Below, piece after piece: positions 9,169 to 18,073 of a stretch of DNA of 64,000 nucleotides (its first letter is position 1; every line of letters starts with the position of its first letter). The notes under the pieces were generated by a model. It worked only from the letters and a program-made list of their open reading frames with translations. It was not told where the DNA came from and made no database searches. The stretch spans positions 3,844,001 through 3,908,000 of the forward strand of contig NZ_CP021780.1 in assembly GCF_002192415.1 (NCBI RefSeq), in the 5' to 3' direction. Made by a program: the position numbers and the translations under genes. The DNA comes from Paenibacillus donghaensis. Its GTDB lineage: Bacteria > Bacillota > Bacilli > Paenibacillales > Paenibacillaceae.

Positions 9169-9520
9169 GTTACTACTTAGAGCCCCCTGGTGTTCCATGT
9201 ATTACTCGTCCGAGCCTGTCATACCACACGGTGCGACAAGGAGGCTAAGAATAACAAAGGAAGGCCGTCGCCGGTAACCAGCGATTAACTTTCAGACTAT
9301 TAACGGACTCAGGAGCCCCTATTTGCTGTACAAAGGCTGTTTTGCAGCTCTAACGGACTCAGGAGCCCCTATTCAAGCCGAAACCCACTAGGTAAGGCCT
9401 GTTTTTCCGATATAGAGGCTATGCGGTCCGTTAGTTTCCAAACCAGCGCAGAAATGAGGAAATAGGAGCTATACGGTCCGTTAGGACGTAGGTTACCTGA
9501 AGTTCGGGTGGGGGAGTAAC
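9169..9520. repeat. Degenerate copy A of the GTTACTACTTAGG inverted-repeat element
   Basis: The left end GTTACTACTTAG (9169-9180) and right end GAGTAAC (9514-9520) bound a sequence that aligns, in opposite orientation, with the element at 61321-61617. Shared parts are the tract around GTAACC, ACGGACTCAGGAGCCCCTATT at 9302-9322 and 9352-9372, and the inverted partners ATGCGGTCCGTTAG (9421-9434) and ATACGGTCCGTTAG (9471-9484). The shared GGTTACCT follows near the right end. An extra block (about 9181-9255) ending in CTAAGAATAAC sits near the left end. No target-site duplication is left. It encodes nothing. Confidence 0.7.
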
Positions 9521-9726
9521 ATTCTTAAGTTCACGTTCTATAGTGTCTTCTTTTAGACCCAGCCCGGAGATTACGGACTGGACTATTGCTCCGGTTCACA
9601 CGGGTCGTTCTCTACCAAAATGAGCTGGCAGGGTCCCCGTCCCTGCATTAGATACACCTGATGATTCTAGAGGGGATCAACCAGCGAACTATGTATGCTA
9701 CAAGAATGCCGAAGGACAACGAATAG
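9521..9726. other. Gene-free stretch between repeat copy A and the ABC-F terminator
   Basis: No reading frame, promoter or repeat could be supported here. Confidence 0.4.
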
Positions 9727-9768
9727 CCCGCAAGAGGGCCGCTTGGATTCAAGCTTCCGTCCTACGGG
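9727..9768 (-). terminator. Terminator of the ABC-F gene
   Basis: Imperfect hairpin between CCCGCAAGAGGGCCGCTTG and CAAGCTTCCGTCCTACGGG, lying 33 bases past the ABC-F stop. A diverged copy of the same hairpin accompanies the ABC-F remnant near 345-380. Confidence 0.65.
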
Positions 9769-9800
9769 CATTGTCCAGACCTGTCGCTATAGTCTGCCGT

Positions 9801-11357
9801 TTAGAATACCTTGGTCGTCCACGATTCACAGTTCCACGTTTCGGTCACGATATCACGGTAAAATTCAGGTTCATGGGAAATCAGCAGGATGCTGCCTTTA
9901 TAGGATTTGAGTGCACGCTGCAGCTCGTCCTTCGCATCCACGTCGAGATGGTTGGTCGGCTCGTCCAGTACAAGCAGATTCGTCTCGCGGTTAATCAGCT
10001 TGCACAAGCGGACTTTGGCTTTCTCGCCGCCGCTTAAGACCGTGATCTTGCTCTCGATATGCTTGGTCGTTAGACCGCATTTGGCAAGCGCAGCCCGAAT
10101 TTCAAACTGCGTATAGGACGGGAACTCTGTCCAAATCTCTTCAATACAGGTGTTGTAGTTCGATCCCTTCATTTCCTGCTCGAAATAGCCGATTTCCAGC
10201 AGGTCTCCAAGCTTGACCGAACCGCCAATCGCTGGGATCTGGCCGAGAATGCTGCGCAGCAGCGTCGTCTTACCGATCCCGTTCGCACCGACGAGTGCAA
10301 TTTTTTGCCCCCGCTCCATGCGGAGGTCCAGCGGTCTGGATAATGGCGAATCGTAGCCGATCACAAGATCCTTGGTTTCGAAGATCAGCTTGCCGGAAGT
10401 GCGCGCGTCCTTGAAGTTGAACTGCGGTTTCGGTTTATCCCTGGCGAGTTCGATAACCTCCATCTTGTCCAGCTTCTTCTGGCGGGACATCGCCATATTA
10501 CGCGTAGCCACGCTGGCCTTGTTCCGCGCAACGAAATCCTTCAGATCCGCGATTTCCTGCTGCTGGCGCTTAAACGCAGATTCAAGCTGCGACTTCTTCG
10601 CCTCATACACCTGCTGGAAATATTCGTAATCCCCCACATAACGCGTCAACGACTGATTCTCCATATGGTAGATCAGGTTAATGACGCTGTTCAGGAACGG
10701 AATGTCATGCGAAATCAGAATGAAGGCATTCTTGTAATCCTGCAGATATCGCTTCAGCCATACGATGTGCTGCTCGTCGAGATAGTTCGTAGGTTCGTCA
10801 AGCAGCAGAATGTCCGGTTTCTCCAGCAGCAGTTTGGCCAGCAGCACCTTGGTCCGCTGACCACCGCTGAGATCATTGACGTCCTTATCCAAACCGATGT
10901 CCGTAAGTCCCAGCCCGCGGGCGGTTTCGTCGATTTTGGCGTCGATCATATAGAAATCCTGGCTCGTCAGCGTGTCCTGAATGGTTCCGACATCCTCCAG
11001 CATTTGCTCCAATTCCTCCGGGGACACCTCGCCCATTCTGCCGTACATGTCGTTCATCTCTTGTTCCATATCGAACAGATATTGAAATGCCCCACGCAGA
11101 ACATCACGAATCGATTGTCCCTTCGTCAGTACCGCATGCTGGTCCAGATAGCCTGCGCGCATACGTTTCGCCCATTCGACTTTACCTTCGTCCGGCTGTA
11201 GCTTGCCCGTAATGATATTCATGAAGGTGGATTTACCTTCACCGTTGGCGCCGATCAGACCGATATGTTCGCCCTTTAGCAGGCGGAAGGATACATCGGT
11301 AAAGATCGCGCGGTCTCCAAACCCGTGACTCAGCCGTTCTACATTTAATATGCTCAT
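9801..11357 (-). CDS. ABC-F family ATP-binding protein
   Basis: This 518-residue soluble protein has two ABC ATPase domains and no membrane segments, the mark of ABC-F proteins, which act on the ribosome as translation or antibiotic-protection factors. Domain 1 has Walker A GANGEGKST, signature LSGGQRTK and Walker B ILLLDEPTNYLD. Domain 2 has GANGIGKTT, LSGGEKAK and LLVLDEPTNHLD. The linker between them is charged (about residues 240-320, SQLESAFKRQQQEIADLKDF). The length fits the YkpA/YbiT-like housekeeping branch better than dedicated resistance factors, but the target is not visible. It stands alone with its own terminator. A duplicate of its 3' end lies at 411-502. Confidence 0.9.
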   Translation of the reverse strand: MSILNVERLSHGFGDRAIFTDVSFRLLKGEHIGLIGANGEGKSTFMNIITGKLQPDEGKVEWAKRMRAGYLDQHAVLTKGQSIRDVLRGAFQYLFDMEQEMNDMYGRMGEVSPEELEQMLEDVGTIQDTLTSQDFYMIDAKIDETARGLGLTDIGLDKDVNDLSGGQRTKVLLAKLLLEKPDILLLDEPTNYLDEQHIVWLKRYLQDYKNAFILISHDIPFLNSVINLIYHMENQSLTRYVGDYEYFQQVYEAKKSQLESAFKRQQQEIADLKDFVARNKASVATRNMAMSRQKKLDKMEVIELARDKPKPQFNFKDARTSGKLIFETKDLVIGYDSPLSRPLDLRMERGQKIALVGANGIGKTTLLRSILGQIPAIGGSVKLGDLLEIGYFEQEMKGSNYNTCIEEIWTEFPSYTQFEIRAALAKCGLTTKHIESKITVLSGGEKAKVRLCKLINRETNLLVLDEPTNHLDVDAKDELQRALKSYKGSILLISHEPEFYRDIVTETWNCESWTTKVF

Positions 11358-11500
11358 GAATTAAACACCTTTTCCTTTATACTGTATACTCGTCATATTA
11401 TAAAGGCTAAAGCGTCACAACTCCAGATGGGTTTTAAAAAAATCACACTTCTTGCCACAACCCCGTCTGATTGATATTCTATTCAAATGTCACCTTAAGA

Positions 11501-12097
11501 CTAGATCTTCTCCACCAAATATGTATAAAATTCCACACTTGGGAAACGATCAAATTTTTCCTTTTTTTTCACAACCATTGCCCCATTTCTCATAATGTAA
11601 TTCTCAAATTGTGATTGGGGATAATGATGCTTAAAGCCAGCATGAAATAACTTCCCATTCGGTTTCAAGATCTTTACTATATTATCAAATGTTTTGTCAA
11701 AATCCCCAATTTCGCCTAAAGTGCTACCAATTATTGTAACCAAATCAAAGTGATGCTCCGGTAAGGTTGTCTTTAAAAAGTCTTCACAAACAACCTTTGA
11801 CGGGTTTGGATGCCCTTCCCTGCTTTGTCTATACAGAAATGTTGTACAAATGTCCTCATCGATATCAATACTTGTGATTATCCCGTTGCCATTGAGATAA
11901 TACCCTAAGTACTCGTCCCAATCACCTACACCAATACCAATATTGCATACCAACGATTTACTAGGAAGTTTAATTTCTTTCGAAAACCAATCTCTAATCT
12001 CCATCTGAATGTAAAGCGATTGAGGAGACAAATTCCAAGGCGCAGCCTCCGAGCTATACATATTCAAGTAAAAATCCAAAAGTTTAGTATCGTCCAT
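11501..12097 (-). CDS. Class I SAM-dependent methyltransferase
   Basis: This protein of about 198 residues has a Rossmann-type methyltransferase fold. Motif I reads VCNIGIGVGDW, the acidic strand-2 end is SIDIDED, and the post-motif region is FDLVTIIGSTLGEIGDFDKTF with LKPNGKLFHAG. The start at MDDTKLLDFY is chosen because a GGGAG ribosome site lies 9 bases upstream; an earlier ATG would include that site. The substrate is unknown: the N-terminal WNLSPQSLYIQMEIRDWF gives no specific clue. The base composition is more AT-rich than the ABC-F gene next to it, which may mean later acquisition. It has no close operon partner. Confidence 0.75.
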   Translation of the reverse strand: MDDTKLLDFYLNMYSSEAAPWNLSPQSLYIQMEIRDWFSKEIKLPSKSLVCNIGIGVGDWDEYLGYYLNGNGIITSIDIDEDICTTFLYRQSREGHPNPSKVVCEDFLKTTLPEHHFDLVTIIGSTLGEIGDFDKTFDNIVKILKPNGKLFHAGFKHHYPQSQFENYIMRNGAMVVKKKEKFDRFPSVEFYTYLVEKI

Positions 12098-12409
12098 AAT
12101 AAACATCTCCCATTCAGCTTCTTCCGGACCATTGGAAACATTTTGCATTATTCTACACATAGCTCAATGACTCATTATAGCTCAATTTCTCAATAAATCA
12201 CTGCGGGAAATCGGGGAAATGCCGGATATTTTCTCTACTGCATTATGTAAAGTAAATGTAATCGATGGAATACCCTACGTAGAGTTGTTGGGTGTTACTT
12301 CTCATATACTGATGTTGGGGTTAATAGATGTCTACATTGACCATAGCCGCTGAGCGAGGTAATCGTTACTCTTAATAGAGCAAGGACACTATAGAGAGGA
12401 ATGAACCTG
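12098..12409. other. Intergenic stretch with a possible short gene remnant
   Basis: On the plus strand the frame 12171-12353 is open for 60 codons and reads like protein (QFLNKSLREIGEMPDIF, then a hydrophobic HILMLGLIDVYI). It has no good start; an internal ATG at 12219 would give 44 residues. It may be the tail of a decayed gene or simply chance. The promoter of the nucleotidyltransferase gene must also lie here. Confidence 0.25.
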
Positions 12410-13198
12410 ATGTTAGAGCACCATAGACAGACAATGGAGAATTTCGTGAACAAGCTGAAAGTTGACGCTTCATGTCTGGCGGTTATCACCTCTGGGTCTG
12501 TTGCCCAGGACCGGGCGAAGGAAACTTCCGATGTGGATGTCCATCTGCTGGTAACCGATGAATCCTACGAAGAGTATGCAAGTAACAACAGACTGTCTTA
12601 TGTGGACCGGGAGGCCAGCACTTATGAAGGCGGTTACGTGGATGTGAAGGTGATTAATCTCCGCTTTCTGGAACTGGCCGCTGAGCGGGGTAACGAGGCG
12701 ACACGGTATGCGTTTACCGGTTCGCAAGTGCTTTTCTCTAGAATACCTGAACTGGAGCATCTTGTAGCCCGAATCGCCATTTATCCCGAGGAGAACCGTG
12801 AGCGCAATTTGCGGGACTTCAGCGCGCAGATTCATTTGTATGCTTTTTATTTCGCCAAGGAAGCCGCCAAGAATAACGATGCCTATCTAATGGCGCATAC
12901 GGTAAGCAATCTGGTATTATACAGCGGCCGGATGATCCTGGCCTATAACCGCATGCTCTTCCCCAGCCACAAGGCCTTGCTCGATACGGTCGAGACCGCG
13001 CCTCACAAACCGGAGGATTTCAAACAGCGTGCTACAGAGCTTCTGCTGAATCCGAGTGCCAATAAAAGCACGCGGTTTGCTGCGATGATGCTCTCTTTCC
13101 ACAACCCCGGGCTTTCCTTTGAGCAGGCGCTGGGGATTTATGTACAGAACAATGAGCGCAACTGGATGGATCAGCCGCCTCCCTTGTCAGACCGTTAA
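12410..13198 (+). CDS. Nucleotidyltransferase-domain protein
   Basis: This protein of about 262 residues has a polymerase-beta-type nucleotidyltransferase core near the N-terminus: TSGSVAQ (the G-S motif) followed eleven residues later by SDVDVHLL, whose two aspartates bind metal. The rest is alpha-helical (HLYAFYFAKEAAKNNDAYLMAH). This resembles the aminoglycoside or streptomycin adenylyltransferase-like group, though the real substrate is not known. Two start codons are possible: ATG at 12401 sits only 2 bases from the AGAGAGG ribosome site, whereas ATG at 12410 has a normal spacing and is preferred. A terminator follows the stop codon closely. Confidence 0.75.
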   Translation: MLEHHRQTMENFVNKLKVDASCLAVITSGSVAQDRAKETSDVDVHLLVTDESYEEYASNNRLSYVDREASTYEGGYVDVKVINLRFLELAAERGNEATRYAFTGSQVLFSRIPELEHLVARIAIYPEENRERNLRDFSAQIHLYAFYFAKEAAKNNDAYLMAHTVSNLVLYSGRMILAYNRMLFPSHKALLDTVETAPHKPEDFKQRATELLLNPSANKSTRFAAMMLSFHNPGLSFEQALGIYVQNNERNWMDQPPPLSDR

Positions 13199-13205
13199 TC
13201 CGCAC

Positions 13206-13266
13206 AAAAAAACAGCCTGATCCCTAGACCAGCAGTTCTGGCACCGGATGCAGACTGTTTTTTTAA
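13206..13266 (+). terminator. Terminator after the nucleotidyltransferase gene
   Basis: AAAAAACAG pairs with CTGTTTTTTT across a loop that itself folds (CCAGCAGTTCTGG). The run of seven T on the plus strand suits rho-independent termination. The converging oxidoreductase gene ends at 13404, so it may serve both directions. Confidence 0.6.
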
Positions 13267-13403
13267 AATATAAGAATTTATATGTTTTACGCCATAAATC
13301 AGTCTTATATTTCTCGCAGAAATGGATACCTGAAAGCGATACGTAGTATCGCTGCTTCGGAAGCATACGCTTTGCAGAGGACGGCGAAGCCGTTTCTACT
13401 TGT

Positions 13404-14417
13404 TTACTTATAGCTCCAGGCCTGTTCGGCCACAGCCACAATTCGCGCTTGAAGAGTCACCCGTTCCAAGGAACGCTCAAGTCCAGCTTCACGGGTCCCG
13501 TCCATGATTTTAGCAAAAGCTTGAAGCTGGTTCACGTAATAATTCATCGGCTCAAAATCGTGAACTGTACTGCGGTCATCCGGCAGATCATGGCGTATTT
13601 TCATGGGATAGAACCCTTTGAGCGGCCGTAAGAAATCGGGTACCGTCAGCACCGTCTGATCAAAATACAGGGTATGCGAGGCGCGGTAAGGCAGCTCAAA
13701 GGAGATCAGACATTCCGCGTCCAGCCCGCTGTCATACTTAAGCGCAGCCTGAAAGGTCCAGTCGCAGCCATCCGGACCGTCAAATTGCGACTGGCCGGAG
13801 GATAGCACATACTGAAGCCCTACTGCGTTCTCCAGGAACTGTAGCCAGTAGCAGCCCAGGTCGGCAAAGGCACCCCCGCCTTTCTGCTTGACGCTGCGGT
13901 AATTCCCGGAATGCTTGTCCTTGGCAGGAATGGTTATGCGGGTCTTCAGGCTGCGCAGCTGGCCGTATTGACCTGAATCAATCATGGATCTGAGCGCCTG
14001 CTGCCAAGGATGATGGGCCACCATCAGGCCTTCGACAAGCTTCGGGGCTGCTGGCTGTGCCGAAGCCTGTCTCAACTGTTCCGCCTCTGCGGGAGTCAAG
14101 GCAATCGGCTTCTCAACCAGCACATGTTTGCCGGCCGCCAGTGCCTTGAGAGCCCACTCGGCATGAAGGTCGTTGCTGAGGGCGATATATACCGCATCCA
14201 GCTCCTTCATTTCCAGCAACTCCTCAAGACTGCCTGCAACTTGGGGTATGTTGTACGCGTGGGCTAGTTCCGCGGCCTTCTCTGGGGTGCGGTTGGCAAT
14301 AGCGGACAAGGTAATTACATCAACATATCGAGCCGGTTCCAGCAGGGCAGCCCTCACAATATTCGAAGCACCGAGAATTCCTAGCCTGTAAGTGTGTGTC
14401 CCACCTTCAGTCCTCAT
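13404..14417 (-). CDS. Gfo/Idh/MocA-family oxidoreductase
   Basis: This 337-residue NAD(P)-dependent dehydrogenase acts on sugars or cyclitols. The N-terminal Rossmann domain has LGILGASNIVRAAL, then ALSNDLHAEWALKALAAGKHVLVEKP, the family signature with the EKP lysine. The C-terminal domain contains GGGAFADLGCYWLQF, in which the aspartate/tyrosine region resembles the usual catalytic stretch. The start at MRTEGG overlaps the stop of the radical SAM gene (ATGA at 14414-14417), so the two are coupled. It is the last gene of the five-gene biosynthetic operon and probably oxidises or reduces a sugar-like part of the product. Confidence 0.88.
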   Translation of the reverse strand: MRTEGGTHTYRLGILGASNIVRAALLEPARYVDVITLSAIANRTPEKAAELAHAYNIPQVAGSLEELLEMKELDAVYIALSNDLHAEWALKALAAGKHVLVEKPIALTPAEAEQLRQASAQPAAPKLVEGLMVAHHPWQQALRSMIDSGQYGQLRSLKTRITIPAKDKHSGNYRSVKQKGGGAFADLGCYWLQFLENAVGLQYVLSSGQSQFDGPDGCDWTFQAALKYDSGLDAECLISFELPYRASHTLYFDQTVLTVPDFLRPLKGFYPMKIRHDLPDDRSTVHDFEPMNYYVNQLQAFAKIMDGTREAGLERSLERVTLQARIVAVAEQAWSYK

Positions 14418-15607
14418 ACATGTGTCAGTGCCGAATAGGTATTCAGATACAGCACATTGCATTTGGAACAGGCCGGGGACAACCCTTCATCCAGAATCCG
14501 CCGCAGCCGGTCATAACGCTCGGAGTTCCAAATATCCGTCAGGGATTGCTCGTTCACATTGCCGATGGACAGTTCAGAAAAAAACTTGCAGGCGCTGACA
14601 CTGCCATTCGGGGCAATATCGACCCGGGTGCTGAGCGCCAGACATTTCGAGGTGCTGCGGGACGCCATCGGCTTGCCGGCCACGAAATCCTCAATCTCAT
14701 CGAAGTCCAGTCCCGGCTGGTAACGGATGCGGGTATTATTCCAGGTGTGGGCATTGATCCGTTTCAGGTCTTCCGTCAGCCTGGCCACATTGCCGGGTTT
14801 GATATGATACTTGAAGGCATGCCAACTGCTGCGGTGGTCCGGGCTTAGCTCGGCAAGCCACTGGAAGTGCTCGTCATAGAACCGGTCCATTTCCAGACTG
14901 GTCTCAGTGGATATATACCAGGGGAAGCAGAGCAGCACCAGATCGACACCCTTTTGCTCGAAGAATTCCACCAGTTCGTACAGCCTGCCAATCATATTGT
15001 CATTGATCACATTATGCACCGATATTCTGCCTCTGAACTTGCCTTGCTCCCGCAGGGCGAGCAGCCGGTCCACATTCTCGACCACTTTTTGAAAAGAGCC
15101 TTTACCCCGCAGGAAATCATGTTCTTCCTCGAAACCCTCAATCGGAATCAGCAGTTCCAGATTGTCCGAGATCGCACACAGCTCCTCTTCATATTTAGTG
15201 ATCAGATAGGCATTGGTACAAATTGTTGTATCTCTAGGGTGCGCCTTGAGAAGCTCCAGAATTTGCTGTGTATCGCGGTGAAACAGCGGCTCTCCGCCCC
15301 ACAAATACAACCTGGACTGTGCTTCATCGGTCTCCTCTAGCAATTCGCGGATCATGTCCAGCCTCATGTCGAGATTCTGCTCGGCCTTGTCCATATCATG
15401 GTGGTAGCCGGATTCATTCCACTGATAGCAATGCTTGCAACGAAGATTACAACGGTTGGTCAGCTTGAGCGACATAATTTCCGGCATCACCGTCTTGAAG
15501 CCTGGATCAAGCTTCCGCTCTCTATGAGGAACGACTACATTCTTGATGGTGCGTTTCAGCGCTTCGAAGGACTTGGCGTCCAGCGCCACTCTGCTGCTTG
15601 GTTGCAT
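14414..15607 (-). CDS. Radical SAM enzyme with C-terminal twitch/SPASM-type cluster motif
   Basis: This 397-residue iron-sulfur enzyme carries the radical SAM motif C53-x3-C57-x2-C60 in TNRCNLRCKHCYQW, followed by YLWGGEP (SAM-binding GGE). The C-terminal part has C-x12-G-x4-C (CLALSTRVDIAPNGSVSAC) and a later C-x2-C (ACSKC). These four cysteines could hold one auxiliary cluster, as in the twitch domain of BtrN and MoaA-like enzymes; a full SPASM domain would need more. The gene starts with ATG sharing a base with the upstream TAA. BtrN, a known family member, oxidises an aminocyclitol alcohol, which fits the sugar-like setting here. No precursor peptide gene is adjacent, so peptide modification is less likely. 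Confidence 0.85.
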   Translation of the reverse strand: MQPSSRVALDAKSFEALKRTIKNVVVPHRERKLDPGFKTVMPEIMSLKLTNRCNLRCKHCYQWNESGYHHDMDKAEQNLDMRLDMIRELLEETDEAQSRLYLWGGEPLFHRDTQQILELLKAHPRDTTICTNAYLITKYEEELCAISDNLELLIPIEGFEEEHDFLRGKGSFQKVVENVDRLLALREQGKFRGRISVHNVINDNMIGRLYELVEFFEQKGVDLVLLCFPWYISTETSLEMDRFYDEHFQWLAELSPDHRSSWHAFKYHIKPGNVARLTEDLKRINAHTWNNTRIRYQPGLDFDEIEDFVAGKPMASRSTSKCLALSTRVDIAPNGSVSACKFFSELSIGNVNEQSLTDIWNSERYDRLRRILDEGLSPACSKCNVLYLNTYSALTHV

Positions 15608-16725
15608 TAGCTTCTCCTTTCTGCTGCATACAGACGTTCTGCATAGCTCTTGGCATAATCAGGATACCGCTCTCTGGATGTCAGGATGTTCTCAGATAAC
15701 CTCCGCAGCAGCTCACGGTCAAAGCCGGCCTGCTTCCACTGGTCATAACGGATACCGAAGCCAAGCTCGACCCAGAGATCGCTGTTGATTTTCTCATGGG
15801 GACCGAACGGGTCCAGCAGCACGAGCGGAGTCCCAGAAGACAGTGAATCAACCAAGGCACCTCCACCCGGCTTACTGATGACTGCCGAGGCCTGGCGGAT
15901 GACACCATACATGCCTTCTTGATAGTGCTGACAAGGTGGGAAACGGTTCTCCCCACTGGCGCTTACCTTGGCAAAGGGAGGGAAAGTGTATTGTCCGCCG
16001 CTGTCACGGAGCCATGTCCGCCACTGCGGATCATTCATATAGTAGTGTCTTCCGTGAATTTCCTCGCCAATCTCCTCATTGCTGTAAGCGGCTATATCAA
16101 GCAAGTAGCCCGCCGCCTCCAGCTCAGCGAATTTTTCACGGAATGTTCCGATTCCCCAACCTCCGCCATGCACAACCAATCGGCCATTCCTTGCTGGCAC
16201 AGGCAGCGGCTCGATACCCGTTTCAATTCTGCACAGCACCTCCCGCTTCACACGGTCATACATATTCATTTCATAGTAGCCCTGCGCATATCCGGGGTTC
16301 AGCTTGCAGAGGTTCTTCCAGGAAGGAGAAGGGTCCGCATCAATGTAGAGCAAATCGGCCATGACTTCATAAGCAGCCTTCTCCCGGTACATATCCAGCA
16401 CATGAACCCAGTGTCCGGAGAGTGTAATGAAATGCTGTCTTCCTTCCCCGCGCCAACGTTCAAATAACACTTTGACTCCGGTGGGATCAAGGCTGTTTCG
16501 GATGTCCCACGGTATTTTTTGCGAAGTCAGCGCCACGGCAAAATTCTCCCTGTAGGCTTTGCGGCTGTCATCTGTCGTCTTCTTCTTATCCTCAGACATT
16601 AAGCTTTCGAAGACCTCCACCTCCGCCTTGATTCCCAAAGCCTTCAGCGCCCGTTCAACCAGCAGACCGGGAACATAGAAGCCCAACCCAAAGCCAGAAC
16701 ATAGAATTGTCACTGTATCCCTCAT
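15607..16725 (-). CDS. GT-B-fold glycosyltransferase (MurG/UGT-like)
   Basis: This 372-residue probable glycosyltransferase has two Rossmann-like halves. The N-terminal half begins VTILCSGFGLGFYVPGLLVERALKALG. The C-terminal half has the nucleotide-sugar binding signature SKPGGGALVDSLSSGTPLVLLDPFGPHEKINS, as in MurG- and UGT-type enzymes. The start is placed at MRDTVTIL because AAGGAAGC precedes it; the longer frame would run back into the ligase gene. It lies 13 bases after the ATP-grasp gene and overlaps the radical SAM start by one base. In this operon it probably joins a sugar to the scaffold. Donor and acceptor are unknown. Confidence 0.75.
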   Translation of the reverse strand: MRDTVTILCSGFGLGFYVPGLLVERALKALGIKAEVEVFESLMSEDKKKTTDDSRKAYRENFAVALTSQKIPWDIRNSLDPTGVKVLFERWRGEGRQHFITLSGHWVHVLDMYREKAAYEVMADLLYIDADPSPSWKNLCKLNPGYAQGYYEMNMYDRVKREVLCRIETGIEPLPVPARNGRLVVHGGGWGIGTFREKFAELEAAGYLLDIAAYSNEEIGEEIHGRHYYMNDPQWRTWLRDSGGQYTFPPFAKVSASGENRFPPCQHYQEGMYGVIRQASAVISKPGGGALVDSLSSGTPLVLLDPFGPHEKINSDLWVELGFGIRYDQWKQAGFDRELLRRLSENILTSRERYPDYAKSYAERLYAAERRS

Positions 16726-16738
16726 TAGCTGCTTCCTT

Positions 16739-18073
16739 TCATTTCCGTAAACTAGTATATCCGCTGCTTTGCAGCACCTCGTCCAACTTGACCGACAGCT
16801 CCTGCTTATGCGCAGCATCGCGGTAAGCGAGTGCCGCATACAGCTTGCCTTTGGAGCCTGAGGGGCGTTCCTTGCCCGGCGGATAAAGCGTACCCGAAGT
16901 TAAAGGAATCACGCCTTCCCCATTTCCCGCGCCGAACAGAATATCCGCCTGCTCCAAATGCCGCAGCAGCACTTCATAACGGGCTTCCCCCATAGAAACC
17001 AGCGGAACCTGGATCAGAACGGTATGGATGTCTTCCCGGTTCAGATACCGGTCTACGCTGTGCTTGATCAGACTCATCGATTTCCGGGCGTTAATCTCTA
17101 CCAGAGGTGCGATTGACCCGTCGCGAAGCAGCATCGAATCCACACAAACGTCGCCATAATAGCCATCCTCGTAGAGATTTCTCCCTATACTGTGCATGAT
17201 TTCACAATAATTCTCCCGCTCCAGCCTATCCAGCAGCGCTTTGTCGGGAGACTGTGATTCTCCGAAGGAAAATCCATTGTTTACCAGTTGTTGCACAGAC
17301 AAAATGGAGATTGCACCGGCTTGCTCAATGTGAAATTGACAGGAGAAATCCATTTCGCGGTCCAGCAGCAGCTCCAGCACAAAGCGGATTCGCTTCTCCT
17401 TATTCCTGCCGGATTCCAGATACCCGGCAATTCTGCGCAGGGTCCGCTCGGAATCTACCAGTTGGTTTCCTTTGCCGGAAACGCCATACTCATCCTTGAT
17501 CAGGAATGGGCCCTTCTCCAGCAGCAGCAGCCCGGTATGCAGCAATTCATGGACACTGTCAACCACTAACCCTACGTTCGGCAGAGATAAACGGTCCCGC
17601 ATCGCAATCGAGTAGGATTTGGTGTTCACTTTGCGTACCGTCTGCTCGTCTGGCAGTTCTGGCAGAAGGCGGTAGCGCCTTAGCGCATCGTGTGTTCCGG
17701 GAAGTACGGCAAAAGGGGAAAGCGACGCTCCCCCGGGAATCAGCCGGGCTGATGGGCCTTCCGGGTCCAGTCTGTCCAGTAGCTCAAATACATTCAGGCT
17801 CTCCTGCGCAGCGCCTTCTTCTTTCAATGTCATCGGATCGAAATTGGTAGTGAATGCGTATCCGAGAGAATGCAAATAATCGACCTGCGCTCTGTTCATG
17901 CCGTAACGGGTCAGCAGAACATCGCCGCTGCCGCAGAATACAAACAGCATTTCATCCATAGCCTGTACAATGGACATCCCGCTCAGATCGGGGATGGAAG
18001 GCAGCGCGGCGAGGTCTTTCTCCCGCCAGTACCGTTCCGACTCAAAGCTGCCGCAATGCACCGTAGTCTTCAT
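16739..18073 (-). CDS. ATP-grasp ligase, PGM1/BtrJ-like
   Basis: This 444-residue protein has an N-terminal pre-ATP-grasp half (FVFCGSGDVLLTRYGMN; then KVNTKSYSIAMRDRLSLP) and an ATP-grasp core. The core has the lysine/glycine-rich loop FLIKDEYGVSGKGNQLVDSER and the metal-binding strand APLVEINARKSMSLIKH (E and N). Such enzymes activate a carboxylate as acyl phosphate and join it to an amine or thiol. In butirosin biosynthesis, BtrJ of this class loads glutamate on the carrier protein BtrI. Here the gene starts immediately after the carrier protein gene with a one-base overlap, which strongly suggests the same pairing. The amino acid used cannot be read from sequence. Confidence 0.8.
   Translation of the reverse strand: MKTTVHCGSFESERYWREKDLAALPSIPDLSGMSIVQAMDEMLFVFCGSGDVLLTRYGMNRAQVDYLHSLGYAFTTNFDPMTLKEEGAAQESLNVFELLDRLDPEGPSARLIPGGASLSPFAVLPGTHDALRRYRLLPELPDEQTVRKVNTKSYSIAMRDRLSLPNVGLVVDSVHELLHTGLLLLEKGPFLIKDEYGVSGKGNQLVDSERTLRRIAGYLESGRNKEKRIRFVLELLLDREMDFSCQFHIEQAGAISILSVQQLVNNGFSFGESQSPDKALLDRLERENYCEIMHSIGRNLYEDGYYGDVCVDSMLLRDGSIAPLVEINARKSMSLIKHSVDRYLNREDIHTVLIQVPLVSMGEARYEVLLRHLEQADILFGAGNGEGVIPLTSGTLYPPGKERPSGSKGKLYAALAYRDAAHKQELSVKLDEVLQSSGYTSLRK

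Noticed and set aside
12219..12353. 44-codon small open frame as a peptide or toxin gene
   Set aside because: Weak ribosome site and no recognised family; kept only as a possible remnant in the intergenic entry.
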